Source: Okeanomitos corallinicola TIOX110 (GTDB taxonomy: Bacteria > Cyanobacteriota > Cyanobacteriia > Cyanobacteriales > Nostocaceae). Taken from it: a DNA stretch of 64,000 bases. Position numbers and translations under genes: made by a program. Of the stretch, positions 34,601 through 39,371 are shown in pieces. Location: assembly GCF_038050375.1 (NCBI RefSeq), contig NZ_CP150886.1:496001-560000 (forward strand), read 5' to 3'. The notes under the pieces were generated by a model, which had not been told where the DNA came from, ran no database searches, and worked only from the letters and a program-made list of their open reading frames with translations. Position 1 is the stretch's first letter. Every line of letters begins with the position of its first letter.

Positions 34601-35215
34601 TAGAATTATTCCTAATGACCAAAAATCACCTGTTATATGGTGTTGGGTAATTAATAAAATATATTCTTTTTTTGCTTTATTATTAATTAATAAATTAAAG
34701 CGAACTACTGCCCCAGTTTCTAAGTCAAAAGGTAGCGCACTTTTTTCTAATAACCAATTTTTGATTTCTGTTTGACTTAACGCAAAGGCATTTTCTACCT
34801 TAAATTCTACTTGTTGGTTTTGATTAACTTTTTGTACTGGTTCACCATCAATGGTTGTAAATTTTGTTCTTAATGCCGGATGTCTTTCTATTAAGGCTTG
34901 TGCTGCTTTTTGTAGTGCATTAACATCTACATTATCCGCTAATTTTGCAGAATATGTCAGATTATAAGCTGCACTTTCTGGTGCTAATTGATATAAAAAC
35001 CATAGGGCTTTTTGTCCATGGGATAAAGGATATGTTTCTATCTCTTCACTTTGCTGGGAGAGAAGATGGATAATTTCTGTTTTGTTGTTTTTTATTGCTG
35101 CTAATAATTCTGGGGTGAGTGCATTTTCTGCGGCTCGATAACGTAATTTATCACCTTCAACCCACAGTTCTATTTGCAGTGCAGACAGGTTTTTTAACAG
35201 TTCTTTTAAATTCAT
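19679..35215 (-). CDS. NRPS, modules 1-4 (C-A-PCP, C-A-PCP-E, C-A-PCP, C-A-nMT-PCP)
   Basis: Giant synthetase of 5178 residues that starts the peptide. Residues 1-55 are a TubC-like docking domain. The first condensation domain has HHITGDFWSL instead of HHxxxDGWS, a variant I associate with C domains that accept acyl or polyketide chains. Pockets: A1 near residue 717 DAFWLGGTF (Val); A2 near 1777 DAWFLGNVV (Leu), followed by PCP near 2108 and an epimerase (HHLVVDGIS near 2302); A3 near 3290 DLKNFGSDV (no confident match); A4 near 4352 DAFFLGVTF (Ile), carrying an inserted N-methyltransferase (VIEIGCGTG near 4685). The final PCP is near 5117. Condensation domain 3 is the D-accepting type, as expected after an epimerase. 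The start overlaps the ketosynthase stop by 4 bases (ATGA). Module 2 through the start of A3 is nearly identical to module 8 through the start of A9 in the terminal synthetase. Confidence 0.95.
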   Translation of the reverse strand: MNLKELLKNLSALQIELWVEGDKLRYRAAENALTPELLAAIKNNKTEIIHLLSQQSEEIETYPLSHGQKALWFLYQLAPESAAYNLTYSAKLADNVDVNALQKAAQALIERHPALRTKFTTIDGEPVQKVNQNQQVEFKVENAFALSQTEIKNWLLEKSALPFDLETGAVVRFNLLINNKAKKEYILLITQHHITGDFWSLGIILEDLKVLYEAIVKDREPLLSEQKSTYRDYIKWSEEMLTGASGEELWEFWQKQLSGELPLINLPTDKPRPQNQTYNGNSLVFRLEDALLKDLQELAKKEKVSLYMLLLTVWQILLLKYTNQEDILIGSPTINRSRPEFEKILGYFTNPVVLRGNLSGNPTVSELLSRTRISVLEALENQEYPFPLLVEKLQPVRNTSISPIYQVAFAWDRVNNSEQETTLVDNDRLIKESIITGTKGAAFDLTLSITNEPYLLRGTWNYNTDLFDSSTIERMTGHFTTLLSAIVENPQTKINQLPILTAVEEKQLLFDCNQTEQEYPKDKCIHQLFESQVEKTPDAVAVVFEDKQLTYAELNQKANQLAHYLISLGVKADTLVGICVERSLEMIVGILGILKAGGAYVPLDPEYPQERLNFILEDTKVKVLLTQQSLVNKLPKNTAKLVYLEGDSQSISQCSQNNLKTEVQTTNLAYVIYTSGSTGKPKGVEVIHQGVNRLLFGVNYVQLDEKQRFLQIAPISFDASTFEIWGALLHGGLCVIFPENIPTAERLGHEIDKHEITILWLTASLFNSIIDEDAESLSGVKQLLIGGEALSVTHVKKGLQKLPSTQIINGYGPTESTTFTCCYPINRLEKTTESIPIGKPISNTKVYILDKNLQQVPVGVAGELHIGGAGLARGYLNRPELTAEKFITNPFENGNTKLYKTGDLVKYLVDGNIEYLGRIDNQVKIRGFRIELGEIETALSQNQEIQTSCVIVREDNPGNKQLVAYIVSETTSTVSELRQYLKGRLPEYMIPNAFVYLENLPLTPNGKIDRRALPAPDQSELQLEYIAPRTATEEILTLIWAEVLKIERVGITDNFFELGGHSLLATQIVSRIRSNFNIEIPLQSIFTAATLEEQAKLIQQTQTQKAEINQTPIKPRIEKTEIPLSFSQQRLWFLDKLEPNSSTYNIPAALKLEGKIDKLALEKSLKAIINRHESLRTNFREIAGKAEQIIHTDSDWKLSIIDLQNLSTEKAEKEIERLTKQQATQPFNLSNENLIRITLILLSDTENILSLCMHHIISDGWSMGVFIDELSALYNSYIQGKETELKPLPIQYADFAIWQRNWLQGEVLEQQINYWSKQLENAPTFLPLPTDRPRPAVQTFAGAYQEFTISKELTEKLQKVSKEQGVTLFMTLLAAYNTLLYRYTGQTDILVGTPIANRNRKEIESLIGFFVNTLVLRTELSGNSKFSEILNKTRSTALSAYAHQDLPFEMLVEALEIERDLSHSPLFQAVFALQNAPISEIELTGLKTNLLPIETATAKFDLTLSIEQTETGLIGGWEYNTDLFDSSTINRMTGHFINLLSAIVENPAAEINQLPILTETEKQQLLIDWNQTETEYPKDKCIHQLFEEQVEKTPDAVAVVFEGKQLTYRELNNKANQLAHYLISLGVKADSLVGICVERSLEMIIGQLGILKAGASYLPIDPEYPTERIKFILEDTKINILLTQQNLKQKIQNNQTQTTCLDTEWEKINQQNQKNPHKEITSNNLAYIIYTSGSTGTPKGVEITHQGLTNLINWHQKQFKITTADKATQLAGTGFDAAVWETWPYLTAGATLHLVRKEILVSPEQLQKWLTENQITISFVPTPITQELLKLDWKKEKTKLRYLLTGGDKLTQNPTNKIPFQVINNYGPTENTVVTTSCILETQKQTSPSIGKPIDNTKVYILDSNLQPVPVGVAGELHIAGTGLARGYLNRPELTAEKFIPNPFDNGKTKLYKTGDLVRYLTDGNIEYLGRSDNQVKIRGFRIEIGEIETALNQNENVQTSVVVVREDKPGYKKLVAYIVSETKLTTKELRKYLKSKLPEYMIPSNFVYLENLPLTPNGKIDRRALPEPKTNTEIEKKYIAPKTEIETKLAEIWQQVLGIEKIGINDNFFELGGDSILSIQIIAKAKQQGIEITLKQLFANQTIAELAAVAGTIKTLEIEQVTVSGNFLLTPIQKWFLEQNRPETHHFNQAFLLTVPAEIDRNKIEKTWQEIINHHDALRLRFTETENQWKATHSEPIETFEIEYFDISEVTETEKTEIIETTADTLQASLDLESNLVKVGLFKLGENQPGRLLIIIHHLVVDGISWRILLEDLETGYQQLNQNQKIQLPAKTTSFKTWSEKLSEYAQTETLKSEIDYWVNKSNSAIKSIPVDKEGENTLSSTQNIAVSLNQKETTALLQEVPKAYKTQINDILLTALVLVLSKWTNSKSVLFNLEGHGREDILDGVEISRTIGWFTTMFPVVINIEKTEFNNLENTIKSVKEQLREIPNKGIGYGVLRYLSEDKSIKKQITKTPKAEISFNYLGQFTQTLNTSSLLSSADESSGQDQSSVGQRSNLLDINAIIAEEHLQINWTYSNNIHEKTTVEKIAQEFITALQEIITHCLEPENVGYTPSDFPLIKLKQPELDGVLGKLGKLNWQNIEDIYPLSPMQEGMLFESLYAPEGGVYFEQITCTFNGELNIKAFEKAWQKLVNRHSIFRTAFIWESLSQAVQVVYKQVDLGVEIRDWRELSEQQTEIETFLEEERKQGFKLDKIPLMRLYLLQLSDESYQFVWCHHHILLDGWSLPLVFKDLFEFYQEIIDGVETVNKPSLNYRNYIEWLQQQKQDAAQEFWQEKLSGFDAPTPLVVEKSLSSQKTQSEYKEEVVYLSVEKTNKATEFVRKHQLTMSNLVQGVWGLLLSRYSQENDVVFGSTVSGRPPSLPGVESMVGLFINTLPVRVQVSDDNNVLSLLKELQQQQVESEQFSYCSLVEIQGWSDVTRGTSLFDSLVVFENYPVDADTLDDDGGLQVENFRGIEHTNYPLTVISGPGEQLWVKVSYDNSRFDEGTINRMLGHFLTLLSAIVENSQGEINQLPILTATEEKQLLIDWNQTETEYPKDKCIHQLFEEQVEKTPDAVAVVFENQQLTYSELNNKANQLAHYLISLGVKADVLVGICVERSVEMIVGILGILKAGGAYVPLDPEYPQERISYMIENSGVEILLTQQHLLTRLPQEKTIICVDADREKINQYSQENPITETTVNNLIYTIYTSGSTGKPKGAAVYHRGFVNLVQWMINDYQFTEKDSTALISSLSFDLTQKNIFTPLLIGGKLNLSPNGFEPSKILEIISKQQATWVNCTPSTFSAILASGEDSFSKTKSLKYVFLGGEPISIPSLLNWLDSEHCQAKIVNSYGPTECTDVCAAYTVETPHDFINKSIPIGKPIPNVQLYILNQELQPLPVGVIGELFIGGIGLGKGYIGDEERTNEKFILNPLDNGQTKLYRTGDLVRYLKDGNIEYIERIDNQVKIRGFRIELGEIEALLNTHPQVQQAVVIAREDIPGDKRLVAYIVPQSEQEPNVSQLREFLKTQLPNYMIPAAVVILASLPLTANGKVNRRALPAPETSAGIEESFVAPRTPIEAKLAEIWSQVLKVELIGVNDNFFDLGGHSLLATQVISRSQAAFGIPLRLRSLFTSPTIAQLSQVILEQLQTNSGFTLPAITPVPSRENIPLSWAQERLWFVHQLEGDSGAYTMSFSVGLTGDVNVKALEQAFQAIVQRHEVLRTRFEVEDNSPVQVIVPDMSITLPVVDIQQIADPWQKVKELAIAEVAQPFNLAHDAVIRVKLWQLSPQEYLLLVAIHHIAADGWSLGIFIQDLSAYYRAIATNSPVELPDLTVQYADFTVWQRQWLTDQTLDRQLNYWMQQLTDAPPILALPTDRSRPAIQTFNGSTQPIQLDPDLTQKLKKLSQKFGTTLYMTLMAGFVILMSRYSGQKDLVIGSPIANRNRTEIESLIGFFVNTLALRFNLTPEESFAALLTQVQQITQNAYDHQDLPFEILVDHLQLERNLDRNPLVQVMFALQNAPSSPWDMPGVNIEEIPLGLDTVRFDLEVHLWDMPEGVGGVFCYNTDLFDQTTIVRMMQHFQALLTAIVENPQQPVASLPLLTQSEQQQLLVEWNHTETDYPQDQCIHQLFAQQVEKTPDTIALEYGNQQLTYCELNNRANQLAHYLISLGIGADTLVGISVERSAEMVIGLLGILKAGGAYVPLDPDYPTERLVSILEDAQVRVLLTTEKLAQTIPANQARIISYDRDVEAIAQQSQENPVIQTTSENLAYVIYTSGSTGKPKGVSVTHQGVNRLVLNTNYINIKPQDVIAQASNYAFDAATFEIWGALLTGAKLVGVSKQIALSPRELAATIRSQGISVLFLTTALFNQIAQTEPTAFSTLRYLLFGGEAVDPKWVQEILKKGSPEQLLHVYGPTENTTFTSWYLVENVPNHATTIPIGKPIANTQIYLLDENLQPVPVGVPGELHIGGAGLARGYLNRPELTAEKFISNPLDNGKTKLYKTGDLASYLPDGNIEYVSRIDNQVKIRGFRIELGEIEAVLNQYPLVQESVVIIRTSSAGDKSLVAYLVPGTKSQELPEQFAEWQSEFISDWQILYEQAYGQGEKTTEDLTFNTAGWNSSYNREPIPEVEMREWVENTVNRIRKVSPQRVIEIGCGTGLLLSRLAPSSPQYWGTDYSVTAIEYVQQLRDTVPGLEHVQLRHQMADNFTGIPQNFDTVILNSIIQYFPSVEYLLQVITGAMESINNQGYIFIGDVRSFPLLEPYYAAVQLSQASESRTVEQWQQVVHQSVAAEEELLVDPRFFLALKQTFPQITWVEIQPKRGNAINELTQFRYDVTMHLGSAVPTKAVSWLNWQLDQLSLAKIQHQLTAEQPAQLGIRAIPNRRLQKALLAWQWLESPPGVETVGELRELLAKQPETGVNPEQFWQLGQNLGYTVEVSWWAGTNDGAYDVVFSRHSSTIKPEFNIFWEGENVTVKPWTHYTNNPLSGKLVQKLVPQVREFIQQKLPNYMIPQAFVLLNSLPLTPNGKVDRRALPTPDTASRSLSGGCVSPRTPVEAQLVQIWSEVLGMETIGVKDNFFEIGGHSLLATQVISRINSAFSLNLSVQKMFEFPTVAEIADYMEMMNWATTDLSADQTNTEIVEF
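25661..31396. repeat. Long internal duplication, copy 2 (module 2 to start of A3)
   Basis: Partner of the repeat at 2225-7960, in the same orientation and offset by 23,436 bases. It lies in the first synthetase and covers part of C2, A2 (Leu), PCP2, E2, C3 and the start of A3. Synonymous sites are conserved too, so this is recent duplication or gene conversion rather than protein-level selection. Confidence 0.95.
33362..33463. repeat. 102-bp perfect match to the A9 N-terminal region
   Basis: Identical to 2201-2302, inside the first A domain of the first synthetase (offset 31,161). It overlaps the left edge of the 5.7-kb duplication, so three A domains share pieces here with different break points. 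Confidence 0.85.
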
Positions 35216-36612
35216 AATTCACCTTCTATATAATTATTTTCCTGGGATAATACCTGCTCAGTTTCAACTGTTTTAGTCATTACTGGTAGGGTGATTTTGT
35301 CTTTTGATTTGCTGTCTTTGATAGCAGGATATTCTTCTAAAACAACATGAGCATTTGTACCACCAAAACTAAAGGCACTGACACCAGCAATAACTGGTTC
35401 ATCTTGATCTGGTAATGGTGTTAATTCTGTCTGCACACGCAATGAAAGCTTATCAAAAGGAATGTAGGGATTAGGTTGCTGGAAATGTAAACTAGGTGGA
35501 ATTTGAGCATATTTGAGAGATAGTGCTACTTTAATTAATCCCGCTATTCCTGCGGCTACTTCCAGGTGTCCAATGTTAGTTTTTACAGAACCTACAGTAC
35601 AGTATTTACCCGGAGAGCGACTCTCATTTAATACCTTGCCTAAAGCCTTGATTTCTATGGGATCTCCCAGCTTTGTCCCTGTACCGTGAGCTTCAATGTA
35701 TTGGACTTGACCTGGAGACACCCCAGCTTTGCTATAGGCTTCTCTGAGCAGAGCTTCTTGAGCGCGGGGGTTTGGAGCTGTCAGTCCATTACTGTGTCCA
35801 TCCTGGTTAACTGCACTACCACGAATTACAGCATAAATATAATCTTTATCTTTTAAAGCTTGATCAAGAGGTTTTAAAACTACAATACCAGCACCTTCAC
35901 TACGGACGTAACCATCAGCGCGGCTATCAAAGGTTTTACAACGTCCATCAGCAGCCATAAATCCTGCTTGGGCAAAGCTAACTGTCATCCACGGTGATAA
36001 AATCATCTGCACACCTCCAGCTAATGCCAGGGTAGATTCTTGATTCCAGATGCTTTGACAAGCAAGATGAACGGCTACCAAGGAAGAAGAACAAGCAGTA
36101 TCAATACTGAGACTTGGTCCTGTGAAATTAAAGAAGTAGGAAATACGATTTGCTGCCATACAGTTAGTGTTACCTGATCCTGTATAAGCATCAAGATTTG
36201 CAGGTTGTTCAATCAGATTACTGTAATAATCTTTACTACTAATACCTAAAAACACACCTGTCTTTGTACCGTTGAGATAATCTAATGTTTGACCGCCATC
36301 TTCTAAAGCTTCCCACGCTAACTCCAATGCCAGACGTTGCTGGGGATCCATGCTCATGGCTTCCCGTGGAGATATCTTAAAAAATTGCGGATCAAATTGA
36401 TCTACATCTTCTAAAAAACCGCCCCATTGGATATTCTGCTGCTCTAAGTCTGTGGATGTCAATTGACTCAAGCATTCTACTTGCCAACGCTCTGCTGGTA
36501 CTTCTGTGATGGCATCTACACCATCTCGCAACAGTTGCCAGAAGGCTTTCTTGTCTTGAGCTTTGGGGAAACGACAACCTACACCAATTATTGCAATCGG
36601 TTCTCTATCCAT
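35212..36612 (-). CDS. Stand-alone polyketide ketosynthase (KS only)
   Basis: A 466-residue protein that is just one type I ketosynthase domain. It has the catalytic Cys in DTACSSS (near residue 174) and the two His in EAHGTGT and NIGHLEVAAG (near 306 and 346), and it closes with the usual GGTNAHVVLEEYP. After that comes only a charged tail of about 40 residues. There is no acyltransferase, ACP or aminotransferase, all of which normally follow this KS in cyanobacterial beta-amino fatty acid lipopeptide pathways. Its stop overlaps the next start by 4 bases. It should extend the acyl chain from the FAAL-ACP only if an AT and ACP are supplied in trans. Otherwise it may be a remnant that passes the chain on unextended. 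The catalytic residues are intact, so it is not an obvious pseudogene. Confidence 0.93.
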   Translation of the reverse strand: MDREPIAIIGVGCRFPKAQDKKAFWQLLRDGVDAITEVPAERWQVECLSQLTSTDLEQQNIQWGGFLEDVDQFDPQFFKISPREAMSMDPQQRLALELAWEALEDGGQTLDYLNGTKTGVFLGISSKDYYSNLIEQPANLDAYTGSGNTNCMAANRISYFFNFTGPSLSIDTACSSSLVAVHLACQSIWNQESTLALAGGVQMILSPWMTVSFAQAGFMAADGRCKTFDSRADGYVRSEGAGIVVLKPLDQALKDKDYIYAVIRGSAVNQDGHSNGLTAPNPRAQEALLREAYSKAGVSPGQVQYIEAHGTGTKLGDPIEIKALGKVLNESRSPGKYCTVGSVKTNIGHLEVAAGIAGLIKVALSLKYAQIPPSLHFQQPNPYIPFDKLSLRVQTELTPLPDQDEPVIAGVSAFSFGGTNAHVVLEEYPAIKDSKSKDKITLPVMTKTVETEQVLSQENNYIEGEL

Positions 36613-36680
36613 ACTGCTTATCCTTGATTTGAACTGTCATCATTGAATCTATCTGGGTAAACTATCTTGGAAGTTGGATG

Positions 36681-38828
36681 TTAAGAAACTGTTTGCAACT
36701 GCTGATGTTGTTCTACTAGATACTCAGCAAGAGATTCAATAGTTGGATATTCCCATAACAGAGTCGGGTCTAGGTCGCATTTTAGCCACTCTGTTAATTC
36801 ATAAACTGTGCTAGTTGCTAGGTTGGAATCCATACCGTAGTAAGCAAATGATTCTGTCGTATCTAGATCATGGGGCTGAATGTGCAAGTTCAGACTGAGA
36901 TGAGAAACTAGCCATGTTTGTATTTTCTCTTTGGTAATTGGGCTAGATAGATCAATGTTGTTTTTAGTGCTTAATATTACCTTATTTTCAGTATTTTTAT
37001 ATATGGAATCTTTTGTATTTTCCCATGAGGATTCTGATTCTACTTGCAGCTGTTCTAAATCTATTTGCTGGGGATTTTCGAGAATCCAATCGCCTACTAC
37101 ATCTAGATTTTTATCTAAAAATCCACTACGGCAAGCGCTGCGCTGAATTTTACCACTAGAGGTTTTGGGAATACTGGCAGTTTTCAGTAATAATACGGCA
37201 TAAACTTGTAAATAGTGTTTTTGAGATACAGCTTTACGAATCGCTCCAATGATTTCATTAGTGTTGAGTTTACGCAGGTAACTACGCTCTACTTCTTGCG
37301 CGATTACCAATTGTTCAGTACCATCTACATCTACAGAAAATGCTGCTCCACAACTTGGCCGCAATGCTGGGTGGCTTTCTTCTACTGTTAATTCAATGTC
37401 TTGGGGGTAATGATTACTACCTCGAATAATAATTAAGTCTTTGAGGCGACCGGCAATAAACAATTCCCCATCTTTGATAAATCCTAAATCCCCTGTCCGC
37501 AAAAATGGCCCTTCTTTAGTGTCTTGTAAATAAGCTTTAAAAGTTTCCTTGGTTGCTTCTGCCCGCTGCCAATATCCTTGGGTAACGGTAGAGCCAGAAA
37601 TCCAAATTTCTCCGATTTCCTGGGACGCACATTTGGTAAACGATTCAGGATTAGCTATGACTATTTTGGTATCAATCCCTGGTTTTCCACAACTAACCAA
37701 GGTTTGGTGTTCCTGATCACTTGTGCTTTCTATCACTTGTTTTTCTGCCAGTGCTTCAGCTTGAACCGTACAGAAATTTGGTAATGTTTGTTTTGGTACT
37801 GCTGTTACTGCTAATGTTCCTTCTGCTAAACCGTAGCCTGGGCAAAATGTTGATGGGTCAAAACCACAAGATTTAAACGTTTGGGTAAATTTTGTGATGG
37901 TGCTATATCTGACTGGTTCAGCACCGTTTAAGGCCATCTGCAAGCTACTTAAATCTAGGTTATCTCTTTCTGTGGTGGTAGTTTTATGAATGCAAAGTTC
38001 ATAGGCAAAGTTAGGCGCAGCAGTATGTGTGCCTTTGTAGCGGGAAATTGCCTGAAGCCATCGGATTGGTTTTTGAATAAAGGATGCAGGTGCCATCATG
38101 TAGCAAGGAAATCCTGCATACAGAGGTTGCAGAACTCCGTATATTAGTCCCATGTCGTGGAATACGGGCAACCATGTCACCATGACACTTTGTGAGTCGT
38201 ATTCCCAAATTTGCTGCATATATTTGGAATTTTGCCGCAAGTTGCCGTGGCTTACCATCACACCTTTGGGTTTTCCTGTAGAACCAGAGGTGTACTGGAG
38301 AAAGGCTAGGGTGTCTCTGTCTATTTGTGCTGGTTGCCAATCTGATGCTTGACTGACAGGGATGTTATCGGTTGCTAAAAGCTGCATATCAGCAAACTCT
38401 GGTTCTTGGGCAAATTTACTTTGAATCTGCTCAAGAATGGAGCTAACAGTCAGCGATACTTTTGTTTGGGCATCTGAGGCGATCGCCTTGAGTCTGGATA
38501 ATGTCTGGTTGCGTTTGGGTGGATACACCGGAACGGCGATCACGTTGGCATACAGACAGCCGAAAAATGCTGTAATGAAGTCTAAACTCGGTGGGTATAA
38601 AAGCAAAACTCTCTCACCAGCAGCTTTTCGGGATTGAAGATAGCTGGCGATCGCCCTTGCTTTTTGATCTAGCTGGGAATATGTTAAGCTGGCTTCTTCT
38701 GTTTCCCCATCCCGCAGGAAAACGTAAGCTGTTTGGTCTGGTTGATTTTGTACTCTGTAACGTAGTAGTTCTACTAAAGTGGAAAATTTTTCTTGAGGAT
38801 GTTGGGAAGTCGCTACACCAGTCTTCAT
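36681..38828 (-). CDS. Fatty acyl-AMP ligase with C-terminal acyl carrier protein
   Basis: Starter enzyme of the lipopeptide line. It activates a free fatty acid as the adenylate and loads it on its own carrier domain. Residues 1-590 are an AMP-binding ligase with YTSGSTGKPKGVMVSHGNL near 183 and the FAAL signature WLPVFHDMGLIYGVLQPLY just after. The last 80 residues form an ACP with the phosphopantetheine serine in YYGMDSNLA (near residue 665). At 715 residues it has the size of FAAL-ACP proteins of puwainaphycin- and laxaphycin-type pathways. It is the first gene of the operon, 68 bases ahead of the ketosynthase. A low-complexity linker rich in Asn, Lys and Ser joins the two domains. The gene has HIP1 sites near 38480 and 38648. 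Confidence 0.93.
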   Translation of the reverse strand: MKTGVATSQHPQEKFSTLVELLRYRVQNQPDQTAYVFLRDGETEEASLTYSQLDQKARAIASYLQSRKAAGERVLLLYPPSLDFITAFFGCLYANVIAVPVYPPKRNQTLSRLKAIASDAQTKVSLTVSSILEQIQSKFAQEPEFADMQLLATDNIPVSQASDWQPAQIDRDTLAFLQYTSGSTGKPKGVMVSHGNLRQNSKYMQQIWEYDSQSVMVTWLPVFHDMGLIYGVLQPLYAGFPCYMMAPASFIQKPIRWLQAISRYKGTHTAAPNFAYELCIHKTTTTERDNLDLSSLQMALNGAEPVRYSTITKFTQTFKSCGFDPSTFCPGYGLAEGTLAVTAVPKQTLPNFCTVQAEALAEKQVIESTSDQEHQTLVSCGKPGIDTKIVIANPESFTKCASQEIGEIWISGSTVTQGYWQRAEATKETFKAYLQDTKEGPFLRTGDLGFIKDGELFIAGRLKDLIIIRGSNHYPQDIELTVEESHPALRPSCGAAFSVDVDGTEQLVIAQEVERSYLRKLNTNEIIGAIRKAVSQKHYLQVYAVLLLKTASIPKTSSGKIQRSACRSGFLDKNLDVVGDWILENPQQIDLEQLQVESESSWENTKDSIYKNTENKVILSTKNNIDLSSPITKEKIQTWLVSHLSLNLHIQPHDLDTTESFAYYGMDSNLATSTVYELTEWLKCDLDPTLLWEYPTIESLAEYLVEQHQQLQTVS

Positions 38829-39225
38829 AAATTAATATTCTCTATTTTTTATCCTGACTAAACTAGATAACTAAATTTATACTTACAATTCCACGCTAAT
38901 AATACATTGTTTTGTTTGCATTTACATCTAAGCTGAATTTTATGACTTTAGTGATAAATAATCTCAGCATTCTCCACAAAATGCAAGAGTAATTTAAGTT
39001 GTTCGGAAAACAATTAAAGTGAGATAATAAGACAGTTAAGATTAATTTTGGGAAATTTAACTTATTTAAAACTTTTAAGCGGTTTTGCAAATCTCTTAAT
39101 ACTTTTAATACGTGAGTTGCAAGAGATTAAGATAAGATATTTAAAATATAAGCTAAGTTCAGATAAAAAATACTTAAAAATATAAGCGTATTAGCTCAAT
39201 AAGTAGGGGTAGCAGAGGAGAATAA
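38829..39225. promoter_or_regulatory. Upstream region of the lipopeptide operon
   Basis: About 400 bases of AT-rich DNA between the FAAL start and a small divergent ORF. It must carry the operon promoter on the minus strand and probably a promoter for the plus-strand transcript. I see no clear binding-site palindrome. A 64-codon minus-strand frame at 38896-39090 has no recognisable features and is not called. Confidence 0.4.
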
Positions 39226-39297
39226 ATGAAACTAAGTACACATAGTGTCATAGAATATATTTTAAAATACAGAAACTTACACCAGAAATTGAGGTAG
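39226..39297 (+). CDS. Candidate 23-residue small protein
   Basis: A short frame beginning MKLSTHSVIEYILKY and ending in LHQKLR, basic at the C-terminus. It is preceded by a strong ribosome site (AGAGGAG, 5 bases before ATG) and followed at once by a hairpin with a T-run. It is divergent from the lipopeptide operon. I do not recognise the peptide. It could be a real small protein, a leader peptide, or a chance frame inside a small RNA. Confidence 0.35.
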   Translation: MKLSTHSVIEYILKYRNLHQKLR

Positions 39298-39299
39298 AT

Positions 39300-39342
39300 A
39301 GCAGGAATTAAAGAAAAATTTCCTTTCTACTCCTGCTTTTTT
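39300..39342 (+). terminator. Rho-independent terminator
   Basis: Stem AGCAGGA (39300-39306) pairs with TCCTGCT (39331-39337), with a second AGAAA/TTTCT pairing inside the loop and a run of T at 39337-39342. The T-run is on the plus strand only. Its only upstream plus-strand candidate is the 23-residue frame or a small RNA. On the minus strand it lies just past the end of the COG0523 GTPase. Confidence 0.6.
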
Positions 39343-39371
39343 GAAAACTATGCCTAAATTCCCCCGTTAAC

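Noticed and set aside
1-35000. Many plus-strand open frames of 60-124 codons across the synthetase genes
   Set aside because: They are reverse-strand shadows of the NRPS reading frame. Several come in identical pairs only because the modules are duplicated (for example those at 2728/26164 and 4308/27744).
1-38828. Assignment to the hassallidin, puwainaphycin or anabaenolysin pathway
   Set aside because: Hassallidin has nine residues, but its N-methyl-Thr position and D-residue positions do not fit these modules. Puwainaphycin lines end without this thioesterase layout as I know them, and anabaenolysin has too few residues.
38896-39090. 64-codon minus-strand frame upstream of the FAAL gene
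   Set aside because: It has no ribosome site, is Leu/Asn-rich like translated AT-rich DNA, and shows no recognisable family.
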